Below, piece after piece: positions 8,687 through 17,568 of a DNA stretch of 64,000 bases. This DNA comes from Paenalicyclobacillus ferrooxydans (lineage in GTDB: Bacteria > Bacillota > Bacilli > Alicyclobacillales > Alicyclobacillaceae): the NCBI RefSeq assembly GCF_001399675.1, contig NZ_LJCO01000058.1, forward strand, positions 30,468 to 94,467. Direction: 5' to 3'. Every line of letters starts with the position of its first letter. The stretch's first letter is position 1. The position numbers and the translations under genes were made by a program. Below the pieces are notes generated by a model. That model worked only from the letters and a program-made list of their open reading frames with translations. It did not search any database and had not been told where the DNA came from.

Positions 8687-9142
8687 ATGTGGCGGATCGC
8701 CGGCACGTTTCTAACAAGTTATCTGTGGCTCTGTCTTCTATCCGTTATCTGTATGGGCCATCCTTTTGCGCAGCGCCTCCTATTGCTTCTTTGGATAGTG
8801 CGAGTCGCATGGATTATGGAAGCTGAGCGGCAAAACGGCAAGCAATTGGGCGCCTTGCTCGGACTCCTCGCGTTCAGCCAACTCCCGGGTATTCTCCTCG
8901 TTTTTTTTAGCGGCTGGTATGCAGTCGCCAGAATGGCAAGTGAGTGGCCGAGCGGCCTCATGGAAATCTGGTATCACCCGTTTATCTATCTCCTCGAGTT
9001 GCTTCCCTCTCGTCGTTTGGGTGAGTGGTCCGACTTGTATTTGGCCACAAGCCTTGTCCCCATTTTGATGCTTCTCTCATGTTCTTTATGCTGGCTGATT
9101 TTGAAGAGGTTCAAAACGCGGTGGGTCAGGCGGCTCCACTGA
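8687..9142 (+). CDS. Hypothetical membrane protein
   Basis: A 151-residue protein with about four hydrophobic segments (residues ~5-25, 27-43, 50-75 and 118-140) and a basic C-terminus (KRFKTRWVRRLH). The start lies four bases after the preceding stop with GGGAGATAGG as binding site, so the two genes are co-transcribed. No family motif is recognised. It may anchor or partner the papain-fold hydrolase. Confidence 0.75.
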   Translation: MWRIAGTFLTSYLWLCLLSVICMGHPFAQRLLLLLWIVRVAWIMEAERQNGKQLGALLGLLAFSQLPGILLVFFSGWYAVARMASEWPSGLMEIWYHPFIYLLELLPSRRLGEWSDLYLATSLVPILMLLSCSLCWLILKRFKTRWVRRLH

Positions 9143-9151
9143 TGAGCTGAT

Positions 9152-9310
9152 GCGCGGTGTATCCTTGGGCTATGTTGAGTGTCTCCCTGGGCGCCGTTGG
9201 GTGTATCTTTGGGCTATGTTGAGTGGTGCTCTGAGCGCCGTTGGGTGTCTTCGTGGACCATGTTGAGTGCTGCCCTGAGCGCAGTTGGGTATCTGAGCGC
9301 CGCTGAGTGT
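9152..9310. repeat. 44-bp degenerate tandem repeat
   Basis: About three and a half copies of a 44-bp unit (copies at 9152, 9191, 9235 and 9279), each containing GCGCCGTTGGGTGT and ATGTTGAGTG. It starts just after the stop of the hypothetical membrane protein. Confidence 0.85.
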
Positions 9311-9363
9311 CTCTCGGGGTCTACGCCTTCGCTCGGTTCGCATGTGTCGCACGGTTGGTAAAC

Positions 9364-9391
9364 TTGACATCCCTCGTTACTTTACTAAAAT
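9364..9391 (+). promoter_or_regulatory. Candidate sigma-A promoter of the formate dehydrogenase operon
   Basis: TTGACA (9364-9369) and TAAAAT (9386-9391) are separated by 16 bases. This leaves a ~235-base leader before the fdhF start, in which the repeated element at 9441-9487 lies. Confidence 0.5.
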
Positions 9392-9440
9392 TACATAAGA
9401 AGCTATATAAAATCACTTGGAATTTTCTCACGTGATCCAT

Positions 9441-9487
9441 ATTTATGTAACACAGAGCATCATTTATGTAACACAGAGTTTACGTAA
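9441..9487 (+). promoter_or_regulatory. Repeated TTTATGTAACAC-type element in the fdhF leader
   Basis: ATTTATGTAACACAGAG occurs twice (9441-9457 and 9462-9478, 21 bases apart, two helical turns), followed by the variant TTTACGTAAC (9479-9488). The spacing suggests a binding site for an unidentified regulator or regulatory RNA element. Confidence 0.45.
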
Positions 9488-9634
9488 CTCGGAACACTGT
9501 TGCACTTTCACCTGAACCGTCTGTCGAATGTTGACGGTGGATGATTTTGACCGCTCGACTCCAAAACTCCTGCTGGCTTCTGACTCTGTTTCGTTTTTTC
9601 AGAGTTGGATGGCTTGTGAAAGGAGAAATTCGTC

Positions 9635-12616
9635 GTGTACTGGAAAGGGAGTATGGGTTTGAATATCGTGGATTTCACGCTCAACGGTATACCTCAACAA
9701 GCAGTTGAAGGGACGCGAATTCTCGATTTTCTGAACGACCAAGGCATCGAACATCCGCACATTTGCTACTCTGATGTACTGGGTCCGATTCAAAGTTGCG
9801 ACACCTGTATGTGTGAAGTCAATGGACAAATCATGCGCGCATGCTCAACGGTCATTCAAAGTGGCATGGATATTTTGACAAAGTCCGATCTTGCTTCCGG
9901 GGCACAAGCTGAGGCGATGGACCGGATCCTCGAGAATCACCTGCTTTATTGCACCGTATGCGACAACAACAACGGCAATTGCCGCATACATAACACAGCC
10001 GAGATGCTCGACGTGAAGCACCAGACCAGGCCCTTTCGCCCGAAAGGGTACGAGAAGGACATGTCGAACCCCTTCTACCGCTACGATCCAGATCAATGTA
10101 TCCTGTGCGGACGTTGCGTAGAGGCTTGCCAGGACCTTCAGGTGAACGAAACCTTGAGCATCAACTGGGAGAGCGACATGCCCCGCGTGTTGTGGGACGG
10201 CGGCGTCTCCATCGATGAGTCTTCCTGTGTATCCTGCGGTCATTGCGTCACGGTATGCCCGTGCAACGCGTTAATGGAGAAGTCCATGCTTGGCGAAGCC
10301 GGGTTTATGACCGGTATGAAAGAGGACCTGCTCAGTCCAATGATTGACTTGGTCAAAGAAGTGGAACCAGACTACAAGACCATTTTTGCGGTCTCCGAAG
10401 TTGAAGCTGCGATGCGTGAGACGAGAACCAAGAAGACCAAGACGGTCTGCACCTTCTGCGGCGTGGGCTGCTCGTTTGACGTCTGGACGAAGGGCCGCCA
10501 AATCTTGAAAATTGAGCCGAGCGAAGATGCGCCGGTAAATAGCATCTCTACCTGTGTGAAAGGTAAGTTTGGTTGGGACTTTGTGAATTCCAAGGAACGC
10601 CTGACCAAGCCGTTGATTCGCAAAGGCGACGCTTTTGTGGAAGCAAGTTGGGACGAGGCACTCGACCTTGTCGCAGAGAAGCTCGGCGGCATCCGGGACA
10701 CGTACGGTTCGGATGCACTCGGATTCATCGCGTCTTCGAAGATGTCGAACGAAGAGAACTACCTGATTCAGAAGCTCTCCCGACAAGTGTTTGGGACGAA
10801 CAACGTAGACAACTGTTCGCGCTACTGCCAATCGCCTGCTTCTTGGGGTCTGCAGCAGACAGGCGGTATCGGCGGCGATACCGGCACGATTCAGGATATT
10901 GCAGGCGCAGGCCTCGTCATCCTGATTGGCTGCGCGCCAGCGGAAGGCCATCCGGTCCTCGCAACGCGCATCAAGAGGGCTCATAAACTGCACGGGCAGA
11001 AACTGATTACGGTGGACCTTCGACGCCACGAGATGGCCGACCGCTCAGACCTCTTTATTCGACCGAAGCAAGGTACCGACTATGTCTGGCTGGCTGCGGT
11101 TACGAAATACATGATTGAGCAAGGTTGGCACGATCCGCTCTTCATCAGCGAGCGCGTAAACTACTACAATGAATTTGTAGAGGCCTTGGAGCCGTTTACG
11201 CTCGACATGGCGGAACAGACCACCGGGATCACCAAGTCGACGCTAATCGAGATCGCCAAAATGATTCACGAAGCCGACGGAACAGCCATCTGCTGGGGGA
11301 TGGGCGTGACGCAAAACATCGCAGGCTCCCATACATCGGCCGCCATCGGCAACCTCTTGCTGGCGACAGGCAACATGGCACGGAGAAACGCAGGCGGATT
11401 CCCGCTGCGCGGACACAACAACGTCCAGGGCGCGAGCGACATGGGGACCATGCCGAACATCTTCCCCGGCTACCAACCGGTGACGAATGATGCGGTTCGC
11501 GCGCGTTTTGAAGCGGCGTATGGTCGGGAGATCCCAAGTCAACCAGGCCTCGACAACATCGAGATGCTGGCTGCCATTGAGTACGGTAAGCTGCGCGGGA
11601 TGTACATCTGCGGAGAGGATATGGCATGGGTGGATGCAAACTCCAACCACACGCAGGAGATGCTTGCGAAGCTCGATTTTCTTGTCGTACAGGAGATCTT
11701 CATGACGACGACGGCACAGTTCGCGGACGTCATTTTGCCTGGGGCACCTTCGCTTGAGAAGGACGGGACGTTTACGAACACGGAACGCCGCGTGCAGCGC
11801 TTCTATCAGGCCTTGCCGACGCTCGGCGACGCGAAGCCGGACTGGCAGATCCTGATGGCCGTTGCAAAAAAGATGGGCTGGGACTGGGGTTATACACATC
11901 CTAGCGAAATTTTCGCAGAGATGGCGAGTCTGACGCCGTGGTTTGCGCAGTGCGACTACGACGTGCTCGAAGGCTGGGGCAGCTTCCACTGGGGATCGAC
12001 AGACGGCAGCAATACCCCAGTCCTCTATGCAGACGGGTTCAACTTCCCGGACAAAAAGGCGCGCTTTGCACTCCATGACTACGTGCCGCCGGTAGAGTTC
12101 CCGCAGGAGTTCGACCTGACCCTCGACAACGGCCGCTTGCTCGAGCAGTTCCATGAGGGCAATCTGACCAGCAAATCTGCAGGTATTCAACACAAGCTGC
12201 CAGAGGTCTTCGTCGAAATTTCTCCGGAACTTGCGAAGGAGCGGGGCGTTGAATCGGGATCGCTCGTACGGCTTGAGTCCCCGTATGGCAGTGTGAAGGT
12301 GAAGGCACTCGTAACCGATAGAGTAGATGGAAAGACCGTGTACCTGCCCATGCACTCACACAGTCATGAAAATGCAGTCAACCTGTTGACAGGCAACGCG
12401 GTGGATGTCAAAACCCACACCCCAGCTTATAAGCAGACCAAGGTACGGCTTGAGGTGTTGCGCAAGGATGGAAAGAGCCCACTGCCGAAAAACAACCATC
12501 GAAATGCCACGAGAACACCGCAGATGGGTGTCCAAGTGGAGCGAAAGTGGATTCGGGATGACTATGAGCCCATCGCAGCGGTGAATGTTGCGCTTGGTGC
12601 AGGGGGGATTCAGTAA
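9635..12616 (+). CDS. fdhF: Formate dehydrogenase alpha subunit, molybdopterin / Fe-S
   Basis: A 993-residue cytosolic-type enzyme starting at a GTG nine bases after AAAGGAG. Order of domains: plant-type [2Fe-2S] (residues ~5-85, CYSDVLGPIQSCDTCMCEV), an NuoG-like His/Cys [4Fe-4S] segment (CTVCDNNNGNC), two ferredoxin clusters (CILCGRCVEACQ and CVSCGHCVTVCPC), the CTFCGVGCSF [4Fe-4S] motif, the molybdo-bis-PGD catalytic domain with DNCSRYCQSPA, and the C-terminal cofactor domain. The active-site position is Cys, not selenocysteine. The architecture matches Bacillus YrhE/YjgC. It oxidises formate to CO2. No signal peptide or beta subunit is present; the DUF1641 gene follows immediately. Confidence 0.96.
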   Translation: MYWKGSMGLNIVDFTLNGIPQQAVEGTRILDFLNDQGIEHPHICYSDVLGPIQSCDTCMCEVNGQIMRACSTVIQSGMDILTKSDLASGAQAEAMDRILENHLLYCTVCDNNNGNCRIHNTAEMLDVKHQTRPFRPKGYEKDMSNPFYRYDPDQCILCGRCVEACQDLQVNETLSINWESDMPRVLWDGGVSIDESSCVSCGHCVTVCPCNALMEKSMLGEAGFMTGMKEDLLSPMIDLVKEVEPDYKTIFAVSEVEAAMRETRTKKTKTVCTFCGVGCSFDVWTKGRQILKIEPSEDAPVNSISTCVKGKFGWDFVNSKERLTKPLIRKGDAFVEASWDEALDLVAEKLGGIRDTYGSDALGFIASSKMSNEENYLIQKLSRQVFGTNNVDNCSRYCQSPASWGLQQTGGIGGDTGTIQDIAGAGLVILIGCAPAEGHPVLATRIKRAHKLHGQKLITVDLRRHEMADRSDLFIRPKQGTDYVWLAAVTKYMIEQGWHDPLFISERVNYYNEFVEALEPFTLDMAEQTTGITKSTLIEIAKMIHEADGTAICWGMGVTQNIAGSHTSAAIGNLLLATGNMARRNAGGFPLRGHNNVQGASDMGTMPNIFPGYQPVTNDAVRARFEAAYGREIPSQPGLDNIEMLAAIEYGKLRGMYICGEDMAWVDANSNHTQEMLAKLDFLVVQEIFMTTTAQFADVILPGAPSLEKDGTFTNTERRVQRFYQALPTLGDAKPDWQILMAVAKKMGWDWGYTHPSEIFAEMASLTPWFAQCDYDVLEGWGSFHWGSTDGSNTPVLYADGFNFPDKKARFALHDYVPPVEFPQEFDLTLDNGRLLEQFHEGNLTSKSAGIQHKLPEVFVEISPELAKERGVESGSLVRLESPYGSVKVKALVTDRVDGKTVYLPMHSHSHENAVNLLTGNAVDVKTHTPAYKQTKVRLEVLRKDGKSPLPKNNHRNATRTPQMGVQVERKWIRDDYEPIAAVNVALGAGGIQ

Positions 12617-12617
12617 T

Positions 12618-13058
12618 ATGGCAGCACCGATTCAGAAAGTCATCCGACAGGAACCCGTCAAAAATCCGCTTGAGTCTGGGAGCCCGTCGGCTTCGGAGGA
12701 ACTTCAACTATTGGTTGAAGAACTGCATCAGAGCGGGGTTCTCGAGGCTGCACGGTCGATGCTTGGAGCAAAGGATTCCATCGCCAAAATCCTGGTCGAG
12801 CAACTGCTGAGAAAGGATGTACTGACGCTTATCAACAATTTGATGGCGGCAGGCACCGTTCTGACAAAGCTCGATCCAGCGCAGCTCGAGCGTTTGACCG
12901 AAGGACTGAGTGCCGGGGTAACAGAGGCACATCAGACAATCGAAGCGAATCAGTCAATCAGTATCATGGGACTTTTGAAGACATTGCAAGACCCCGATGT
13001 AAACCGGGCACTCCAGTTTGCCATCGGGTTCCTCAGGGGTCTCGGGAAAACTATCTAG
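12618..13058 (+). CDS. DUF1641 protein, formate dehydrogenase accessory (YrhD/YjgD-like)
   Basis: A 146-residue protein. The ATG at 12618 lies one base after the fdhF stop with GGGGGG upstream; an earlier ATG at 12585 would overlap fdhF and adds residues without conservation. The C-terminal ~40 residues (SIMGLLKTLQDPDVNRALQF followed by GFLRGLGK) are the DUF1641 signature. In Bacillus the equivalent genes yrhD and yjgD sit next to yrhE/yjgC, so a role in assembly or electron transfer of formate dehydrogenase is supported by synteny, but its biochemical function is unproven. It converges with the kinase gene 10 bases away. Confidence 0.92.
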   Translation: MAAPIQKVIRQEPVKNPLESGSPSASEELQLLVEELHQSGVLEAARSMLGAKDSIAKILVEQLLRKDVLTLINNLMAAGTVLTKLDPAQLERLTEGLSAGVTEAHQTIEANQSISIMGLLKTLQDPDVNRALQFAIGFLRGLGKTI

Positions 13059-13068
13059 TCTAGAAGGA

Positions 13069-14748
13069 TTACGGAGACGACGCGACAAAGGCCGTTTGCG
13101 AAGGGGCAACCGCTGGAAATGACAGGTGAACGGTTGTTCCATATCCGACCCTGCTTTCAAATCTCATGTTTCCTTTGTGGCGAGTGACAATCTGACGACA
13201 TACGTGGAGGCCGAGGCCAGTGCCCTCGGCCTTTGTCGTGTAAAACGGATCGAATATCCGATTGAGTTCTGTTTGGTCAATCCCGACCCCAGTATCGCTG
13301 ACATCGATAAAAACCTCGTGGCCATGACTCCAGCTTTCGATGTGAACCTTCCTGCATGTGGGTGATAGGGCATCCATCGCGTTTCGTACCAGGTTGATGA
13401 GCAACTGTTTCAGATGATTTTCATCGCCGAAGACATGCGCAGCGCCTGCACTGCCCTCGGTGATGAATGTGATGTTACGGAGCAGAGCCTCAGGTGCCAG
13501 AATTGCGTAAACGGCCTCTATCAACTTGGCGACGTTCACGTATTGATAATGAAAGGCCTGAGGTTTCGCAAGGAATAGAACTTCCGTGACGATGTCCGCG
13601 ATCCGCTCAAGTTCCTCAGTCATAATGCCGATGTATTCAGTCATTTTCTCTGTTTGTGTGTGTGGAATGATTTTCAAGAAACCAAGCAGAGTGGTCAAGG
13701 GGTTTCGAATCTCATGCGCAACACCGGCAGCAAGCTGTCCGAGTGCAGATAGTTTTTCGGATTGGACAAGCCGCTGTTCTGCCCGAAGACGGTCTGAAAT
13801 GTCCCGGATGGTCAGTGCAAAGCCCATTGTGACCTTGTTCTCGTCGACGATTGGAAACCCGGACACGGAGACGGGCGTGTTTTTTCTCTCAGCGGTTTGA
13901 CAGACTGTCTGGTATTCACTGATGGATTGTCCGCTTGATATCCGATCCATGATGGCAGTAATTTCTTCAATATGCTCAGGTTGCGCGAAGGGTGTGTTGC
14001 GCCAATGACGCCCATTGCATTCTGTGCGAGAAAGACTGCACATCTGTTCAAACTTGGTGTTGATTTTTAGAATACAACCTGCCGGATCAAACAGTACGAT
14101 GGCATCTGTATTGTGTTCGATAAATGATTCAAGTTGAATGAGTACAGAGTGAAGTTCTCGTTCGAGACGTTTTTTCTCAGTGACGTCGGTGTACAACACT
14201 TGTACATGCGGAGTTCTGCCAAAGATGAGGGGGGCGGCAAGGAACTCTACGTCAATCATTTTTCCGTCGAGGCGCCTGAGTCTACGGTTGACGTATGTAC
14301 CTGTGGGAGCATGGGTCTCCAGAAGCGTCCGAAATACTTGACGCGCATGGTCATGCACATCTTCCGGTAACACATCCCATACTGAATGCCCGACCAGATC
14401 ATCGACCATTGAAGCACCAAGGAGTTTCAACGCAGAGGGATTGGCATATACCCACTTTTCGTTGCTCTGAACGAGAAAGGGCTGTGGTGAAAGTTGAATC
14501 ATTGTTTCATACCGCTTTTCAGTGGCTAGGTTTCGCTGAAACAAACGGTAGAAGAACCAAACTGAGATCAGATAGACGGTGAAGGCCCGCAAAGAGGCTA
14601 AGACGGCAATCGTTTGAATGGAGAAATGGTGTGTCCAGAAAGGATAGAAGATATCGGTTACCAAGAGCCAGATGGGGACAATAATAAGGTACGCCCAAAC
14701 CAGGATTGAACTCGATGGCTTTGCAGCCCATAGCGACCTGTGTCTCAT
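13069..14748 (-). CDS. PAS-domain sensor histidine kinase, membrane bound
   Basis: A 559-residue kinase. The ATG at 14748 follows AGGAGAAAGG; an upstream TTG has no binding site. Two N-terminal hydrophobic helices (residues ~14-35 and ~45-68) are joined by a very short extracytoplasmic loop, so the signal is probably sensed in the membrane or cytosol. Two PAS domains follow (~75-195 and ~205-320), then HisKA with AAGVAHEIRNPLTTLLGF (phospho-acceptor about His345) and a HATPase_c domain with DTGVGID and GTGLGL. No response regulator is adjacent. The layout resembles the sporulation kinases (KinB/KinC-like) that feed Spo0F, which would suit an orphan kinase, but this is inference. Confidence 0.93.
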   Translation of the reverse strand: MRHRSLWAAKPSSSILVWAYLIIVPIWLLVTDIFYPFWTHHFSIQTIAVLASLRAFTVYLISVWFFYRLFQRNLATEKRYETMIQLSPQPFLVQSNEKWVYANPSALKLLGASMVDDLVGHSVWDVLPEDVHDHARQVFRTLLETHAPTGTYVNRRLRRLDGKMIDVEFLAAPLIFGRTPHVQVLYTDVTEKKRLERELHSVLIQLESFIEHNTDAIVLFDPAGCILKINTKFEQMCSLSRTECNGRHWRNTPFAQPEHIEEITAIMDRISSGQSISEYQTVCQTAERKNTPVSVSGFPIVDENKVTMGFALTIRDISDRLRAEQRLVQSEKLSALGQLAAGVAHEIRNPLTTLLGFLKIIPHTQTEKMTEYIGIMTEELERIADIVTEVLFLAKPQAFHYQYVNVAKLIEAVYAILAPEALLRNITFITEGSAGAAHVFGDENHLKQLLINLVRNAMDALSPTCRKVHIESWSHGHEVFIDVSDTGVGIDQTELNRIFDPFYTTKAEGTGLGLHVCRQIVTRHKGNMRFESRVGYGTTVHLSFPAVAPSQTAFVASSP

Positions 14749-15049
14749 ACGCGCATCCTTTCTCCTGAAAGTATAATGCGTGCTATTCAATTTTAATTAT
14801 CTAATAAATTTCTAATTTTTAAAAGTAGAATGTTGACAATAGTATGACAAATTTATGCTTGACAACCTGCGTCGTTTGAACCTTCATGGGGCTTATCATT
14901 TCACCAGGTGAGCCTGTACCTGCGGAGAATGTATCCGAAACTGAGCCCAAGGGAACCAGGTAGTTTGGACTAGTCTTACCAACGACTTGAAATAGTTGAA
15001 ATGTACCTTATGCAAATATATTGAGGTGGTAAGTTTAGGTACGGAAATA

Positions 15050-15132
15050 AATAAGGGCACAGTAGAGGAAACTCTATGTCGCAAAGCTACGGGTCTAAGG
15101 GCGGGTAGCGCCTAAGATTGCCGAGTTGCTAA
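15050..15132 (+). promoter_or_regulatory. c-di-GMP-I (GEMM-I) riboswitch
   Basis: The leader of the chemoreceptor contains the GEMM-I core: AAGGGCAC, a P1b hairpin AGAG-GAAA-CTCT capped by the GNRA tetraloop, the invariant GTCGCAAAGC, the GGGTCTAAG strand and the GGGTAGCGCC..GCCGAGTTGC closing arm. All these elements occur in the correct order and spacing. A terminator-like hairpin follows at 15153, so transcription attenuation is likely. Confidence 0.9.
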
Positions 15133-15152
15133 ACGATTCTGTTCTCTATTGG

Positions 15153-15183
15153 GGTGCCCGGCTTGAAATGGGCATCTCTTTTC
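15153..15183 (+). terminator. Riboswitch expression-platform terminator
   Basis: GGTGCCC (15153-15159) pairs with GGGCATC (15170-15176), one G-T wobble, followed by TCTTTTCG. It lies about 20 bases after the c-di-GMP aptamer and before the chemoreceptor start. Confidence 0.7.
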
Positions 15184-15186
15184 GTT

Positions 15187-15205
15187 GGAGGTGACAAAAT
15201 TGTAA
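15187..15205 (+). other. Strong ribosome binding site followed by a start-stop pair
   Basis: GGAGGTGA (15187-15194) is followed five bases later by TTG-TAA, a minimal start-stop frame, about 50 bases before the real chemoreceptor start whose own site (GGGGAC) is weak. It could stall ribosomes or load them for reinitiation; this is an inference. Confidence 0.35.
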
Positions 15206-15256
15206 ACTGCAGCAAGCACACAGGGATTTAATTAAACCAAGAATGGGGACATATCT

Positions 15257-16843
15257 ATGAGGCTCTCAATACGTACCATCACCGGTAAATTGACATTCAT
15301 GTTATCTATTCTGACTCTTATTATTGTCGTAGCTGCCGGTGTGGCGGTGTACCAGTCATCCAAGCTTACCCGGAATGTATCTTCATCTTCATCAGAAGCT
15401 CAGTTTAACTCGACTGCGGTGCAGGCATATATTAATTTCTTATTGCTGGATGACCAGGCTAACATGTGGGTCGGTTTGGCCAACTTCAATAACACAAAGG
15501 CATCAGGCCTATCCGACAGCACATTAAATCAGGTTACTAAGGCCCAAAACACGTTAAATAACGCGATTACCCAGCTACAGAACCTGACGACTTCCTCACA
15601 AGAGCGTCGAGTTCTAACCAAACTCCAATCGGATGCAACAGCTTACGAGAACTACATTAACCAAGTAAAACAATACCGTGATACAAGCCTTGGACAAGCA
15701 CAACAGATTATGTATATAACGAATTCAACTGCATCGACTAATTTGCAAAATGACTTGAATGCCTTAATGACCTATTCAGGTAACCAACTCACAAGTAACT
15801 CCGTTGGATTAATCGGACAGTTCAGAAATCTTGCTTTGATTTGTTATGTACTCATTATTCTCGTTTCCTCATTTCTCATCTTTTACCTGAGACGTCTACT
15901 CACTCCACTTGGACATGTTGTCGACTTGGTACGTAGAGTTTCAGACGGAGATCTGACAGAAGAATTCGAGGTTAAAAATGACGACGAGATTGGGCAACTG
16001 GGGAAATCCGTGAACGATATGGTTATCCATCTTCGGCAGATTATGAATGGTATCATGAGTGCTGCAGAGAATTTATCTGCAGCATCGCACGAAATTTCTG
16101 CTGCTACAGAACAAATCGCGTCCGGGAGCGCAACTCAAGCGGAATCTGCCGAGACAGTCAACCAACGATTCAAAGAGCTGTCCACGGCTATCAATTCCGT
16201 TGCAAAAAACGCCGAGCAGGCTGCTGAAATATCATCACGAACTGTAGAAGTCGCTCACCGAGGTGAGCACATTGTTCAAGGTTCTGTATCCGGTATGAGC
16301 AAAGTCAGTGAACAGATGGCCAAACTCAGTGAGGATTCTGATCGTATCGGTGAGATTGTTGAAGTCATCGACGACATTGCTGAGCAGACAAACCTTTTGG
16401 CACTGAATGCAGCGATTGAGGCAGCACGAGCAGGCGATCAAGGTCGAGGTTTTGCGGTTGTAGCAGACGAAGTTCGTAAATTGGCTGAACGCAGTGTCGA
16501 AGCCACCAAGCAGATTGCGTCCATCATTAAGACAATGCAGGGAAATACTCAGATGAGCGTAGATGCTGTCAACCAAGGAGTTATTTCGACTCAACAGAGC
16601 GGGGAGGCATTCGCAGAGATTGCCTCAATGGTCGCGACATCGGCAGATAAGGTGACTGAGATTGCGGCAGCTAGCGAACAACAAGCGGCCCAAGCTTCGG
16701 AGGTGCTAACGGCGGTTGAAACGATTGCGGCATCTGCGGAAGAGGCCGCAGCTAGCGAAGAAGAAACCGCATCCTCAACACAGTCGCTGGCTGAATTGGC
16801 GGAAGAACTCCACGGATACGTGTCCGTATTCAAACTCAACTAA
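15257..16843 (+). CDS. Methyl-accepting chemotaxis protein
   Basis: A 528-residue chemoreceptor. Transmembrane helix 1 (~11-33) and helix 2 (~193-213) flank a ~160-residue extracellular four-helix-bundle sensor. A HAMP domain (~214-266, [15 protein letters not shown]) and the long cytoplasmic coiled coil follow. The invariant hairpin tip is seen as [20 protein letters not shown] and [18 protein letters not shown]. No C-terminal NWETF-type pentapeptide is present. It precedes cheW by 36 bases in one unit controlled by the c-di-GMP riboswitch, which links receptor dose to c-di-GMP. The ligand is unknown; the sensor is Ser/Thr/Asn-rich. Confidence 0.96.
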   Translation: MRLSIRTITGKLTFMLSILTLIIVVAAGVAVYQSSKLTRNVSSSSSEAQFNSTAVQAYINFLLLDDQANMWVGLANFNNTKASGLSDSTLNQVTKAQNTLNNAITQLQNLTTSSQERRVLTKLQSDATAYENYINQVKQYRDTSLGQAQQIMYITNSTASTNLQNDLNALMTYSGNQLTSNSVGLIGQFRNLALICYVLIILVSSFLIFYLRRLLTPLGHVVDLVRRVSDGDLTEEFEVKNDDEIGQLGKSVNDMVIHLRQIMNGIMSAAENLSAASHEISAATEQIASGSATQAESAETVNQRFKELSTAINSVAKNAEQAAEISSRTVEVAHRGEHIVQGSVSGMSKVSEQMAKLSEDSDRIGEIVEVIDDIAEQTNLLALNAAIEAARAGDQGRGFAVVADEVRKLAERSVEATKQIASIIKTMQGNTQMSVDAVNQGVISTQQSGEAFAEIASMVATSADKVTEIAAASEQQAAQASEVLTAVETIAASAEEAAASEEETASSTQSLAELAEELHGYVSVFKLN

Positions 16844-16879
16844 TCAATCTGCGCTAAATTGGGAAAGGAGCAGAATGGT

Positions 16880-17290
16880 GTGACAACCGCGGAACAGCAC
16901 ATTGGAGTACAAGTGAATAACGAGCACTATGCAATACCGATTCTTGATGTTCACGAAATCATTCGGATGCTGGACATTACATATGTCCCTGATACAAGAA
17001 CAAGCGTACTTGGTGTGATTAATCTACGTGGGAAGACGATTCCGGTGATGAGCCTTAGCGAGAGACTCGGATTCTCAGCCGAAGAGTACACTCCTCACAC
17101 ACGGATTGTAGTCGTGGCCTGTGATGAGGGTGAAATTGGAGTAATCGTGGATAGTGTAAATGAAGTATTGTCTTTCAACGACATCCAACCATCGCCCGAA
17201 AACGGTAAGGTCGAATATCTCTTGGGAATCGGGGTAAAAGGCAATGTTTTGATGAGTATCTTAGACCTCAAACAGTTGGTGTCCTGTTGA
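16880..17290 (+). CDS. cheW: Chemotaxis coupling protein CheW
   Basis: A 136-residue CheW. The GTG at 16880 has AAAGGAG nine bases upstream; the TTG at 16859 has no site. The two-lobed beta fold is recognisable from QVNNEHYAIPILDVHEIIRM, the conserved GVINLRGKTIPVMSL and a C-terminal SILDLKQLV. CheW docks CheA onto chemoreceptors. It is paired with a single receptor and no cheA or cheY nearby, which suggests a dedicated or accessory coupling protein for this receptor. Confidence 0.95.
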   Translation: MTTAEQHIGVQVNNEHYAIPILDVHEIIRMLDITYVPDTRTSVLGVINLRGKTIPVMSLSERLGFSAEEYTPHTRIVVVACDEGEIGVIVDSVNEVLSFNDIQPSPENGKVEYLLGIGVKGNVLMSILDLKQLVSC

Positions 17291-17315
17291 GGCGGTGAAC
17301 TGCGCCCGCCTTTGA
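17290..17315 (+). terminator. Weak terminator after cheW
   Basis: AGGCGG (17290-17295) pairs with CCGCCT (17306-17311), followed by TTGATT. The hairpin includes the final base of the cheW stop codon. Confidence 0.4.
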
Positions 17316-17379
17316 TTAGATGCTGGAGCTTCTTGTTTACCTTGCCGTAGCCCGACAAGTTTATAGACTGCGCATCCGC

Positions 17380-17417
17380 TTGACCACTCCCACGGCTAAA
17401 GTCACGGGGGTGGTCAA
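17380..17417. other. IS200/IS605-end-like hairpin
   Basis: TTGACCAC (17380-17387) and GTGGTCAA (17410-17417) form perfect arms. The interior CCCACGGCTAAAGTCACGGG closely resembles the subterminal hairpin of IS200/IS605-type elements. No transposase is present, so it would be a relic or a solo element end. The remaining 17315-17568 sequence holds nothing else recognisable. Confidence 0.4.
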
Positions 17418-17568
17418 AGTGGCTTCTGGGACGCATTGTTTTACATGGACAGAAGGGGAGAGAGCTAAACGGTGTTTCATCTCTTCAAGACTGCTTTTCG
17501 TTAATCGCCGGCGGGTAAGCATAATACAACTGCTTTCATATCGGGCAGCCTTCGTGCCTTTGAGAAAA

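Noticed and set aside
9170..9370. 66-codon minus frame
   Set aside because: Encoded by the 44-bp repeat; no start signal.
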